Assembly (NCBI GenBank): GCA_965207335.1
Contig: OZ242267.1
Location: forward strand, 186,001 to 250,000
Source: G965207335 sp965207335
Lineage (GTDB): Bacteria; Pseudomonadota; Gammaproteobacteria; PS1; Pseudothioglobaceae
Direction of reading: 5' to 3'
Length of the DNA: 64,000 nt
In this document: positions 8,370 to 16,230 of the stretch, piece after piece
How the letters are laid out: each line of letters begins with the position of its first letter
Position numbering within the stretch: the first letter of the stretch is position 1
Notes under the pieces: model-generated
What the model saw: only the letters and a program-made list of their open reading frames with translations
Told to the model about the DNA's origin: nothing
Database searches by the model: none
Position numbers and translations under genes: made by a program

Positions 8370-8535
8370 TCTTCACTCCAAATAAATATAACTATTTATT
8401 AAACACATAATTAAACACTAACTATTTTTAATTTTATTAAATACTTTAAAAAAATAATATTTTTAACATTAAATAACCATAATTATTTATTTATAATGTA
8501 TATAATAATGAGTATATTTATTTAAATATACATAA
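8370..8535. other. Probable attI/promoter region of the relic integron
   Basis: A 166-bp, very AT-rich gap between divergent intI (8536) and the first cassette gene. In integrons this interval holds attI and the cassette promoter. A possible core site, GTTAGTG, is seen on the minus strand near 8415, but I cannot prove it. Confidence 0.35.
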
Positions 8536-8655
8536 ATGACAAAAAAATTATTAGAAATTGTTCGTGATAAAATTCGCCTTAAACACTATAGTTATCAAAC
8601 TGAAAAAACCTATCTTAGTTGGATAAAACGCTATGCTATATCAGGACCAGTATAA
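8536..8655 (+). pseudogene. intI: Integron integrase IntI, N-terminal fragment
   Basis: A 39-codon ORF: LLEIVRDKIRLKHYSYQTEK, then TYLSWIKRY. This matches the conserved N-terminal core-binding segment of integron tyrosine recombinases (pattern L..vR..IR..HYS.rTE..Y..Wi.Ry). Translation then diverges and stops, so the catalytic domain with its Arg-His-Arg-Tyr residues is absent. It points away from the cassettes, exactly as intI does in intact integrons. The fragment cannot recombine DNA, so the cassettes here are frozen unless an integrase acts in trans. Confidence 0.82.
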
Positions 8656-8739
8656 CTTAATTTTATGTATATATAGTATTCTTTGTGAATAAAATAGCAA
8701 TAAATACTATGTTTAATAAAATGTTTTTATACACCCACC

Positions 8740-8785
8740 GTCATTGCGAGACTTTGTAAAAGTCGTGGCAATCTCGTGCTACAAA
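8740..8785. repeat. CGTCATTGCGAG-type short repeat
   Basis: CGTCATTGCGAGACTTTGT followed by GTCGTGGCAATCTCGTGC. It lies between the intI remnant and the inverted copy of the composite repeat, close to where intI is broken. Confidence 0.75.
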
Positions 8786-8794
8786 AGCAATGTA

Positions 8795-9245
8795 ATTTAA
8801 AAAAGCACTAACAATAACGAATTGGAATTATGCCAAATGTTGATTAAAAAAGTACCTAAAATAGTAAGCAAAGCTTACTTTGGGAAATATCCCCAAACCC
8901 CTAACAGCAATTACAGGTTGTTTAGTTTGTGTTAAGTTGTTTTACTTGTTTTTTTATTAGAGATCTTTGCATAAATAGAGATGATTAGCAGAGCTCTGAT
9001 TTTTACTTAATTGATGATATTTTATCAAGTCTGCCCTAGTTGTTCTAAAGCTGGTTTGATAAAAATTATCAAGTGAGTGGAAAGCGGGGTTCTGATGATT
9101 ATTCATGTTTGTGCAAAGGTCTCCATTAGGAGCAGAACTAATTTTCGTATTATAATTACCGTACAACTGCCCCTCAAACTCCCCATATAGATATTGTACT
9201 TGTAAGGTATATTTTTGTTGTGAGATATTTGCGGTGTGATTTAAA
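8795..9245 (-). repeat. Composite interspersed repeat, inverted copy with nested TIR element
   Basis: Reverse-complement copy of the repeat at 868-1320. It shows AGTAAGCAAAGCTTACT with GGGAAATATCCCC at 8872-8897, the nested 164-bp element at 8960-9123, and CTGCCCCTCAAACTCCCC at 9167-9184. It fills most of the gap between the intI fragment and msrP. No gene is seen. Confidence 0.75.
8960..9123. mobile_element. GAGACC-family MITE (164 bp, nested)
   Basis: Termini GAGATCTTTGCATAAATAG and GTGCAAAGGTCTC. Same interior subtype (CTGATTTTTACTTAATTGATG) as the elements at 168 and 1020. A 69-aa minus-strand ORF through it is not a gene. Confidence 0.8.
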
Positions 9246-9278
9246 AAAGCACTAAGAATTGAGAATTAGAATTATATC

Positions 9279-9402
9279 CATCGTCATTGCGAGCTTTAAT
9301 AAAGGTGTGAATATCACACACTAAAAAATAGTGTTAGCAATGATGATATAATTGCAAATCATTAACATGCAAGGCTTGTTGTTACAATACCTGCAATGAC
9401 GA
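9279..9402. repeat. CGTCATTGCGAG-type short repeats upstream of msrP
   Basis: CCATCGTCATTGCGAGC at 9279, AGCAATGATGATATAATTGC near 9335 and GCAATGACGACATATAA near 9390 form a cluster of related, partly degraded repeats. The msrP promoter must lie between here and 9490. Confidence 0.6.
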
Positions 9403-9494
9403 CATATAAAAATAGTATTTTTTTGAAAATAACAGTTAAATAACTTTTATACTGCTATAATGTCTTAATAGTAATACTTTCAAACTTTAAGGTT

Positions 9495-10442
9495 ATGAAA
9501 ATAACAAATATTCCAGAATCGCAAGTAACAGACGAAAAACATTACTTAAATAGACGCAAATTTATTAAATTTAGTGCTGGATTATCACTAGCACCATACA
9601 GTTATTTACTAGCAGAAGGCACTAAGGGTGGGGGACTTAGTGACAAAATTACTAAAACAGATTACGGTAAAAATTTAAAGCCCAATACTTATAAGGAAAT
9701 TACTAATTATAATAATTTTTATGAATTTGGTTTAAATAAGAAAGATCCAGCAAAATACGCTCATAAATTAAAAACTAAACCTTGGCATATAAAAGTTAGT
9801 GGCGAATGTGAAAAACAAGGCAATTTTGACATTGAAGATTTTATTAAACCCCATAAATTAGAAGAAAGAATTTATCGTTTTCGCTGTGTTGAAGCATGGT
9901 CTATGGTAATACCTTGGGTTGGAATATCTCTTGCCGATGTGTTAAAAACATTCAAGCCAACATCAAAAGCAAAATATGTTAAATTTAATACGCTTTATAA
10001 TCCAAAACAAATGCCAGGACAAAAAAGTAGAGTCTTAGAGTGGCCTTATGTAGAAGGACTAACAATAGCTGAGGCTATGAATCCATTATCATTTTTGGTA
10101 GTAGGACTGTACGGCAAAGTATTACCTAATCAAAATGGTGCTCCTATTAGACTAATAGTGCCATGGAAATATGGTTTTAAAAGCATTAAGTCAATAGTTA
10201 ATATTGAATTTGTGGAAAAACAACCCCTAAATTCTTGGCAATTACAAGCATCTAAAGAATACGGTTTTTATGCTAATGTAAACCCTAGTGTTAATCATCC
10301 TAGATGGTCGCAAAAACGCGAGAGAATAATAGGGGGTGGCAGTTTTTTCTCACCTAAAAAACGCAAAACTGAAATTTTTAACGGCTATGGCGAGCAAGTT
10401 GCACACTTATACTCTGGTTTGGATTTAAAAAGAAACTTCTAG
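9495..10442 (+). CDS. msrP: Protein-methionine-sulfoxide reductase, catalytic subunit MsrP
   Basis: Periplasmic molybdopterin enzyme that reduces methionine sulfoxide in envelope proteins. The 315-aa sequence starts with a twin-arginine-type signal (RRKFIKFSAGLSLAP, residues 21-35). The cofactor-binding segment RFRCVEAWSMVIPW (Cys near residue 134) matches the E. coli YedY motif with its molybdenum-ligand cysteine. Later conserved pieces are YNPKQMPGQ and PWKYGFKSIKSI. The gene is followed, with a one-base overlap, by the membrane haem subunit MsrQ, so the pair forms the standard operon. Confidence 0.95.
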   Translation: MKITNIPESQVTDEKHYLNRRKFIKFSAGLSLAPYSYLLAEGTKGGGLSDKITKTDYGKNLKPNTYKEITNYNNFYEFGLNKKDPAKYAHKLKTKPWHIKVSGECEKQGNFDIEDFIKPHKLEERIYRFRCVEAWSMVIPWVGISLADVLKTFKPTSKAKYVKFNTLYNPKQMPGQKSRVLEWPYVEGLTIAEAMNPLSFLVVGLYGKVLPNQNGAPIRLIVPWKYGFKSIKSIVNIEFVEKQPLNSWQLQASKEYGFYANVNPSVNHPRWSQKRERIIGGGSFFSPKKRKTEIFNGYGEQVAHLYSGLDLKRNF

Positions 10443-11017
10443 TGTTAAAAATCATTCCCTATTTAAAGATTATTGTCTTTTTTTTATGCTTATTACCTTT
10501 TTTATTACTTGTTTATGATATATTAGCTGATAATATAATTGATCCAATTGAAGAAATTACTAATCCAACAGGACAATGGGCATTGCGTTTTTTATTAATT
10601 ACTTTATCAATAACCCCAATAGTATATTTTAGTAAGCAAAGATATTTAATGAAATTTAGAAGAATGCTGGGACTATTTGTATTTTTTTATATTTGTTTAC
10701 ATTTTAGTATTTATTTAATAGATCAAGAATTTGATATAAAACTAATACTAGAAGATGTTACTGATAGGACTTATATTACTCTTGGATTTACTGCTTTTTT
10801 ACTGCTAATACCTATGGCATTTACCTCAACTAAGGGTTGGATTAGAAGATTAGGCAGAAAATGGAAAAAAATCCACAATTCAATTTATGTTATAGCTATA
10901 TTAGCATGCATTCATTTTTATTGGCAATCAAAATCAGATGCTGCATTACAGCCATTTATTTATGCTGGTATCTTGGCTATATTACTAGGATTTCGTTTGT
11001 ACAAAAAGTATAAATAA
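10442..11017 (+). CDS. msrQ: Haem-binding subunit MsrQ of the methionine-sulfoxide reductase
   Basis: A 191-aa inner-membrane protein with about six hydrophobic segments that passes quinone-derived electrons to MsrP. Candidate haem-ligand histidines are seen in YICLHFSIYL (near residue 80), KKIHNSIYVIAI (near 145) and CIHFYWQSK (near 157), as in YedZ. The start is GTG at 10442, overlapping the TAG stop of msrP, which indicates translational coupling. Length and gene order are normal for the family. Confidence 0.93.
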   Translation: MLKIIPYLKIIVFFLCLLPFLLLVYDILADNIIDPIEEITNPTGQWALRFLLITLSITPIVYFSKQRYLMKFRRMLGLFVFFYICLHFSIYLIDQEFDIKLILEDVTDRTYITLGFTAFLLLIPMAFTSTKGWIRRLGRKWKKIHNSIYVIAILACIHFYWQSKSDAALQPFIYAGILAILLGFRLYKKYK

Positions 11018-11387
11018 GAGACCTTTGTAAAATCATTAATTTTTATATTACAATCATTATATAACTGCCCCAAAAGTAGTAAGCTTCGCTTACTTTTGCT
11101 TGTTTTTTAATTGAGGGGCAGAACTAGTTTTTGTATTACAATTCACTTAACAACTGCCCCTCAAACACCCCATATAGACATTGTGCTTGTAATTTATATT
11201 TTTGTCGTGAGATAATTAATTAATCACAAGTCGGACTTGTGATATATTGCAAGTCATAACAGGCAAGGCTTGTTATAACAGTGTTCACAGTAACAAGTTA
11301 GAATTATACCCATAGTCATTGCGAGCCTTTGTAAAAGGCGTGGCAATCTCACACACAAAAAATAGTGTTCGCAATGACGATATAAAA
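11018..11387. repeat. Intergenic repeats between msrQ and nusB
   Basis: No gene is seen. It begins with GAGACCTTTGTAAAATCATTA, a broken end of the inverted-repeat element, then a partial inverted composite repeat (AGTAAGCTTCGCTTACTT, GAGGGGCAGAACTAG, CTGCCCCTCAAAC), and ends with CATTGCGAGCCTTTGT and GGCGTGGCAATCTCAC, the short repeat. msrQ and nusB converge here. Confidence 0.65.
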
Positions 11388-11783
11388 TTATTTCAGACTA
11401 TCTAATATGTAATTAACAAATTTATAACTATCTTCTGAGCCATAGTCTTTGGATATATTTATTGCTTCGTTGATAATAATTTTACTAGGGGTAACTTGGG
11501 ATATTTTTAACTCATAAACCCCTAAGTATAAAACTGCTAAATCCACAAGAGGTATATCATCAATATTATGTTTTAATAGTGGTTTTATATACTCTCTTAT
11601 TTTACCAATATTGCTTATTATATTATTTAAGTTTGTTTGAAAAAAAGTTTTAGCTATTTTGTCTTTTTTGTTTGCTAAAAATTGTTTTTCAATAATAGCA
11701 ACATCAGTTTTTGTTAATTGCCATTGATATAAGGCCTGTACTATTCTAATTCTAGCTCTTTGTTTTGGAGTTATAAAGCCCAC
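11388..11783 (-). CDS. nusB: Transcription antitermination factor NusB
   Basis: A 131-aa all-helical RNA-binding protein that, with NusE (S10), binds boxA RNA and supports antitermination in rRNA operons. Hallmarks are the basic N-terminus KQRARIRIVQALYQWQ and the C-terminal EAINISKDYGSEDSYKFVNY, with the conserved NEAI / KFVNxILD pattern. It is the last gene of a minus-strand run after ribH (24-bp gap), the usual gammaproteobacterial neighbourhood. Normal length. Confidence 0.95.
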   Translation of the reverse strand: MGFITPKQRARIRIVQALYQWQLTKTDVAIIEKQFLANKKDKIAKTFFQTNLNNIISNIGKIREYIKPLLKHNIDDIPLVDLAVLYLGVYELKISQVTPSKIIINEAINISKDYGSEDSYKFVNYILDSLK

Positions 11784-11807
11784 AGTATATTTGTATAATT
11801 TATTTAG

Positions 11808-12293
11808 TTATTTTTTTATTAATTCAATCATTTCAATCACTGCCATAGCTGATTCTACGCCTTTATTACCTTTATTACCACCTGCCCTTGCTAGTGCTTG
11901 TGCCATATTATCAGTTGTTAAAATTCCAAATGATACTGGTATATTAGTATCATAAGATACCTTAGCAATGCCTCTTACACACTCCGCTGATATAAAGCTA
12001 AAATGCGGTGTTTCACCACGAATTATAGCACCTAAGGTAATAATTCCACTGTATTTTGGTGTTTTAGTTGTGAGTTTTTTTGCAATTAGTGGTACTTCAA
12101 AAGCCCCAGGTACATAGTATATAGTAATATCATTATCGTAAACACCATGAGTTTTTAAGGTTTTTACTGCACCTGATAATAGTTTTTGAGCAATATCATT
12201 ATAAAAATTAGCAACAACAATGGCTATTTTTTCACCTTCAATATCTATATTATTATTGTCTGTATTTTTTGTTACACCAAATATATTAGCCAT
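11808..12293 (-). CDS. ribH: 6,7-dimethyl-8-ribityllumazine synthase
   Basis: Penultimate enzyme of riboflavin synthesis: it condenses the RibA/RibD pyrimidine product with dihydroxybutanone phosphate. The 161-aa protein shows VPGAFEVPLIAKKL (residues ~54-67) and GAIIRGETPHFSFI (~87-100, with the catalytic His), plus NKGVESAMAVIEM near the end. It lies between ribB and nusB with short gaps, so flavin genes and nusB form one transcription unit. Confidence 0.96.
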   Translation of the reverse strand: MANIFGVTKNTDNNNIDIEGEKIAIVVANFYNDIAQKLLSGAVKTLKTHGVYDNDITIYYVPGAFEVPLIAKKLTTKTPKYSGIITLGAIIRGETPHFSFISAECVRGIAKVSYDTNIPVSFGILTTDNMAQALARAGGNKGNKGVESAMAVIEMIELIKK

Positions 12294-12312
12294 AATTTAT
12301 AAAATTAACATT

Positions 12313-12924
12313 TTAGCAATTATTGTGTAAGCGGTAATCTATTAAATCTTCAATTGTCCCTAGTTTTATATTGTGTTTATTAGAAAATTTAATTAAGTCA
12401 TCGTATCTAGCCATAGTGCCATCTTCATTTAAAACTTCTACTATTGCTGATGCTGGCTCAAAGCCTGCAAGTCTAGCTAAATCACATCCTGCTTCTGTAT
12501 GTCCTGCTCTTTTTAAAACACCGCCATTTTTTGCCATAACTGGAAATATATGCCCAGGTTTTACTATGTCTTTGCTAGTGGCATTTTTTGCTGTTGCAAC
12601 CCTAATAGTCCTAGCTCTATCTTTTGTTGATATACCCGTTGAAACACCATTAGATGCCTCTATTGATAAAGTAAAGTTGGTTTTATATTTAGCCTTATTA
12701 TTAGGTACCATAAGTGCTAGGTCTAGCTGGTTACATTTGTCATTTGTTAAGGTTAAACAAATTAGCCCCCTAGCAAAAGTTGCCATAAAATTTATATCAT
12801 CAGCAGTAACAGTTTCTGCTAAGACTAAAATATCGCCTTCATTTTCTCTATTTTCACTATCAAGCAAGATAACCATTTTTCCTTGCTTGTAATCTGTCAA
12901 AATATCTACAATACTAGATTTCAT
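12313..12924 (-). CDS. ribB: 3,4-dihydroxy-2-butanone 4-phosphate synthase
   Basis: Makes the four-carbon unit for riboflavin from ribulose 5-phosphate. The protein carries the acidic loop DSENRENEGD and later HTEAGCDLARLAG, both active-site motifs, and ends after the RibB domain (no GTP cyclohydrolase II domain). I chose ATG 12924 (MKSSIVDILTDY). The longer frame to 12942 only adds MQRSKI, which is the tip of an inserted inverted-repeat element. The only Shine-Dalgarno-like sequence, AAAGG, belongs to that element's end, 9 bases before the ATG. Before the insertion this ATG probably overlapped the ribE stop (TAATG). Confidence 0.93.
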   Translation of the reverse strand: MKSSIVDILTDYKQGKMVILLDSENRENEGDILVLAETVTADDINFMATFARGLICLTLTNDKCNQLDLALMVPNNKAKYKTNFTLSIEASNGVSTGISTKDRARTIRVATAKNATSKDIVKPGHIFPVMAKNGGVLKRAGHTEAGCDLARLAGFEPASAIVEVLNEDGTMARYDDLIKFSNKHNIKLGTIEDLIDYRLHNNC

Positions 12925-12930
12925 TATTTT

Positions 12931-13035
12931 AGACCTTTGCATAAATAAAGATGATTAACAGAGCTCTGATTTTTGCTTAATGTAAGTGAGTGAAAAGTGG
13001 GTTTTTGATGGTTATTCATATTTATGCAAAGGTCT
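12931..13035. mobile_element. GAGACC-family MITE, short form (105 bp) between ribE and ribB
   Basis: Termini AGACCTTTGCATAAATAA and TTTATGCAAAGGTCT are inverted repeats. The interior carries GAGCTCTGATTTTTGCTTAA and AAGTGAGTGAAAAGTGGG, so it is an internally deleted version of the 164-bp form. The last base of ribE coding sequence and its stop codon TAG lie at one tip; the other tip is 6 bp from the ribB start. Confidence 0.85.
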
Positions 13036-13621
13036 ATTTAATTAAATTAACAATGTATCTTGCTAATATATCTATTTCTAAATTAATTTTATCGCCTATT
13101 ATTAACTTAGATATATTAGTAGTTTTAAGAGTATGAGGTACTATATTTACCATAAAAGTATTATTATTTACATAGTTCAATGTCAAACTAACACCATTTA
13201 AACATATAGAGCCTTTAACTACAATGTATTTGGCATATTTTTTAGCAAATTTAATGGTTAATACAGTATGCTCACCAACATCTTTTATAGCACTTAAAAT
13301 AGCAACATCATCCACATGCCCTGCAACTAAATGCCCATTAAGTGCTTTATTTAGTGTTAATGCTCTCTCTAAATTAACTATATCACCTATATTGCTACTT
13401 GCAAAAGTAGTGGTTTTTATAGTTTCATTAGATAAATCAACACTAAATTCGTTATTAGTTAAATTAATTATCGTCAAGCAAACACCATTAACAGCTATGC
13501 TATCGCCAATTATAATACCCTTAAAATTTAAGCTTTTACTAATAATAGTTATTTGAGTATTACTTACGGATACTTGTTTGTTTTTAATAGTACCCAGAGC
13601 TTCAATAATTCCTGAAAACAT
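13034..13621 (-). CDS. ribE: Riboflavin synthase (alpha chain)
   Basis: Converts two 6,7-dimethyl-8-ribityllumazine molecules into riboflavin. The 195-aa protein has the two repeated lumazine-binding domains: MFSGIIEALGTI with GDSIAVNGVCLTI (residues ~38-50) in the first half, and GHLVAGHVDD then GSICLNGVSLTL in the second. The stop codon TAG is made by the tip of the inserted element at 12931-13035. Without it the frame would read TAA and overlap the ribB start. Upstream, only a 25-bp repeat fragment separates it from yihY. Confidence 0.95.
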   Translation of the reverse strand: MFSGIIEALGTIKNKQVSVSNTQITIISKSLNFKGIIIGDSIAVNGVCLTIINLTNNEFSVDLSNETIKTTTFASSNIGDIVNLERALTLNKALNGHLVAGHVDDVAILSAIKDVGEHTVLTIKFAKKYAKYIVVKGSICLNGVSLTLNYVNNNTFMVNIVPHTLKTTNISKLIIGDKINLEIDILARYIVNLIK

Positions 13622-13647
13622 AATTATTCATATTTATGCAAAGGTCC
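13622..13647. mobile_element. Half of a GAGACC-family element
   Basis: ATTATTCATATTTATGCAAAGG is one end of the inverted-repeat element; the partner end is missing. The stop codon and last six codons of the upstream gene (encoding PLHKYE) lie in it, and the ribE start is at its other edge. Confidence 0.7.
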
Positions 13648-14406
13648 CTTATTAAAATAATAAACTAAAGATGCTCCATATAATAACACCATCCAAGCTA
13701 TGTGAATCCATAAAATTAATAATGGTAATGTTGCAAATGTTCCATACATTATCTCATAAGTGTTGAAGAATTTAATGTAAAGAACGATTAGTAATTTTGA
13801 TAACTCAAATAGCAATGAAGCGATAATGCCACCCATTAAAGCACTACTAAAACTAATTTTAATAGTAGGCAGTATATAATATATCAATACAAATCCTATG
13901 CTTGATAATAAAAATGGTATTAAATAATTTAGTGTTGATTTTAAGCCAAAAATGTCAATAGCCATTATGTATGAACTAATTATTAATGAAGTAATTAAAA
14001 AAAATGGTCCTAAAAATAATACTAATATATAAGACAACAAACCTTGTAGCCAATTTCGCCTTATTTTATTTCCCCAAATATGATTAACTTTAGTGTCTAT
14101 TTCAAACAATAAAAAAACCGCAACTAATAGCAAAAATATAAAACTAGGTGTTGTTAAATTAGCAGTTTGTTTTATAAATTCATTAATATAGTGTTCTACT
14201 ACTTTATAACTATCTGGTAATAATTGATCAAATAAAAACTCCATTGCAATATCTTTATAGCCATCAAAATAACTAGAAATAGAAAAAACACTCATTGATA
14301 AAAATAGAATTGGCACTAAGGATAATATAGTTGCAAATGATAAAATAGTAGCAGAATCAATACAATCTCTTTTTAAAAAATGTTTAAATGCTTTAATAAT
14401 AATCAT
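13624..14406 (-). CDS. YihY/BrkB family inner-membrane protein
   Basis: A 260-aa membrane protein of the YihY (formerly RNase BN-like) family, function not settled. It has about six hydrophobic segments and the family features ATILSFATILSLVPILFLS (residues ~19-37), NHIWGNKIRRNW (~109-120) and a conserved GTFATLPLLILWIHIAWM near the end. The last residues, GPLHKYE, are encoded by a fragment of the inverted-repeat element rather than by native sequence. It overlaps the radA stop region by 14 bp, so the two are co-transcribed. Confidence 0.88.
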   Translation of the reverse strand: MIIIKAFKHFLKRDCIDSATILSFATILSLVPILFLSMSVFSISSYFDGYKDIAMEFLFDQLLPDSYKVVEHYINEFIKQTANLTTPSFIFLLLVAVFLLFEIDTKVNHIWGNKIRRNWLQGLLSYILVLFLGPFFLITSLIISSYIMAIDIFGLKSTLNYLIPFLLSSIGFVLIYYILPTIKISFSSALMGGIIASLLFELSKLLIVLYIKFFNTYEIMYGTFATLPLLILWIHIAWMVLLYGASLVYYFNKGPLHKYE

Positions 14407-15751
14407 TTAAGTAATCCAGTGCTTCTGACAAATATGATATTGCCAATATTTGCATACCTTTTATTATTTTTTTTGGTTTATTGGCCTTAGGAATAATTGC
14501 AAATTTAAAGCCATGTTTTTGTGCTTCATATAATCTCTCTAAGCCATTATATACTGGGCGAACTTCGCCAGTTAATCCAACTTCGCCAAAACCAATCCAA
14601 TCTTTTGGAATAATTTTATCAGTAATACTAGACATTATAGCTAATAATAGCACTAAATCGCTTGCTGTTTCTGTTATTTTAATACCACCAACAATATTAA
14701 TAAAAACATCTTTATCGTAAGTTTTTACATTGCAGTGTTTTGCTAATATTGCTAATAATAATATTAGGCGATTTTGTTCAACACCAATACAAACTCTATG
14801 TGCTTGTTGTTGTGTGTGGCTAACTAATGCTTGTACTTCAATTAATAAACCTCTGGATGCCTCACGAGTTACCATTGTCATAGAACCAGATGCTTGACTA
14901 TTTTTACTAGATAAAAATATTGCTGATGGATTATCAACTTGCAGTAAACCTTTACTTGTCATAGCAAAAATACTAATTTCATTAACAGCACCAAAACGAT
15001 TTTTTACCGCTCTAATAACTCTATATTTGCCACCAGCATCGCCCTCAAAATATAGGACACTATCTACCATATGTTCTAAAATTCTAGGTCCTGCTAATAT
15101 ACCACCTTTGGTAACATGTCCTATTATTAATAAAGTAGTATTAGTTTTTTTGGCGTATTGACTTAGTTGCGATGCACAATCTCTAACCTGAGATACCGAG
15201 CCAGCAGTAGATGCAATCATAGGGTTTATCATAGCTTGAATTGAATCAATAACTACTAGTTTAGGCTTTATCTTTACTATTATATTAATAATTTTTTCTA
15301 AGTTGGTTTCACTGACTAATAACATATTTTCTGTTATTTCAAGGCGTTTTGCTCTGCTACTTATTTGTTCTAGCGATTCTTCACCACTAATATATAGTGT
15401 AGTATAATTTTTGTTAATATAGGCTAGGCTTTGTAAAATTAAAGTAGATTTACCAATACCAGGACTACCACCTATTAAAACAACAGATCCTACAACTAAA
15501 CCTCCGCCTAAGGTATTATCTAACTCTGATAAACCCGTGCTAATTCTAGTGTTATGTTGTGTTGATATTTCTGTTAAAGGTTTTACTTCAACATCTGCAA
15601 AGTCTGGTAAAAAACTGCTATTAGTTTTATTTGGCTCAATAGTAATGCCCTCTAAACTATTCCATTCTTTACAATCAATACACTGCCCAGACCATTGTAA
15701 ATGCACAGCGCCACATTGATTGCATACAAATTGTTTTTTTATTTTTGACAT
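14393..15751 (-). CDS. radA: DNA repair protein RadA
   Basis: RecA-like ATPase that speeds branch migration during homologous recombination. The 452-aa protein begins with a four-cysteine zinc finger (CNQCGAVHLQWSGQCIDC, residues 10-27), then Walker A GGSPGIGKST near residue 93, the RadA-specific KNRFGAVNE (~249-257), and a Lon-like C-terminal domain (GGIKITETASDL). Normal family length and domain order. Confidence 0.96.
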   Translation of the reverse strand: MSKIKKQFVCNQCGAVHLQWSGQCIDCKEWNSLEGITIEPNKTNSSFLPDFADVEVKPLTEISTQHNTRISTGLSELDNTLGGGLVVGSVVLIGGSPGIGKSTLILQSLAYINKNYTTLYISGEESLEQISSRAKRLEITENMLLVSETNLEKIINIIVKIKPKLVVIDSIQAMINPMIASTAGSVSQVRDCASQLSQYAKKTNTTLLIIGHVTKGGILAGPRILEHMVDSVLYFEGDAGGKYRVIRAVKNRFGAVNEISIFAMTSKGLLQVDNPSAIFLSSKNSQASGSMTMVTREASRGLLIEVQALVSHTQQQAHRVCIGVEQNRLILLLAILAKHCNVKTYDKDVFINIVGGIKITETASDLVLLLAIMSSITDKIIPKDWIGFGEVGLTGEVRPVYNGLERLYEAQKHGFKFAIIPKANKPKKIIKGMQILAISYLSEALDYLNDYY

Positions 15752-15828
15752 TAATAAGATATAAATATATAATTAGGCAGTATTTTTCTAATATTTTAAC
15801 CTTATAACAAAAACATTAAGAGGTAGTT

Positions 15829-16083
15829 ATGTATAAAAAACTTGATGCAAAATCATTGGCATTAACAATGGGAATTATATGGGCACTTGCATTATTATTT
15901 ATTTCTATTGTGTCTTTACTATCTCAAAGTTATCTTCATAATATTACAGAATTTCTAGCAACTATTTATCTTGGTTATACACTTAGCTTTTTTGGCATAA
16001 TAATTGGCATGATATGGGCGTTTTTTGATGCTGCTATTGGTGGTTTTGTGTTTGCTTGGCTTTATAATAAACTAGCAAAATAA
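15829..16083 (+). CDS. Small two-helix membrane protein
   Basis: An 84-aa protein of unknown function with two or three hydrophobic helices (residues ~10-30 and ~40-80). Both helix ends are glycine-rich (GIIIGMIWAFFDAAIGGFVFAW), reminiscent of small integral-membrane proteins often annotated as bacteriophage-holin-like. It is preceded by AAGAGGTAGTT, a plausible ribosome-binding site. It stands alone between radA and tRNA-Pro, so context gives no further clue. Confidence 0.7.
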   Translation: MYKKLDAKSLALTMGIIWALALLFISIVSLLSQSYLHNITEFLATIYLGYTLSFFGIIIGMIWAFFDAAIGGFVFAWLYNKLAK

Positions 16084-16107
16084 TCCCTTAATAAATGTTT
16101 TGCTAAT

Positions 16108-16131
16108 AATTCATATTTATGCAAGGTCTCA
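16108..16131. mobile_element. End fragment of a GAGACC-family element
   Basis: AATTCATATTTATGCAAGGTCTC is one terminus only, with one base of the A run missing. It is followed after about 20 bp by the 3' end of tRNA-Pro. Confidence 0.6.
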
Positions 16132-16153
16132 ATACAATATTAAATCTGTAACA

Positions 16154-16230
16154 TGGTCGGGATGACAGGATTTGAACCTGTGACCACTTGACCCCCAGTC
16201 AAGTACGCTACCAAACTGCGCTACATCCCG
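16154..16230 (-). tRNA. tRNA-Pro (anticodon GGG)
   Basis: Cloverleaf on the minus strand: acceptor CGGGATG pairs with CATCCCG; anticodon stem CTTGA/TCAAG with loop CTGGGGG gives anticodon GGG; T arm contains GGTTCAAATCC; discriminator A, followed by an encoded CCA. Its first eight to ten bases are also the last codons and stop codon of the upstream ndh gene. Confidence 0.95.

Noticed and set aside
12925..12942. Longer ribB start at 12942 (MQRSKI extension)
   Set aside because: The extra codons are the tip of an inserted repeat element; the conserved protein begins at MKSSIVDIL.
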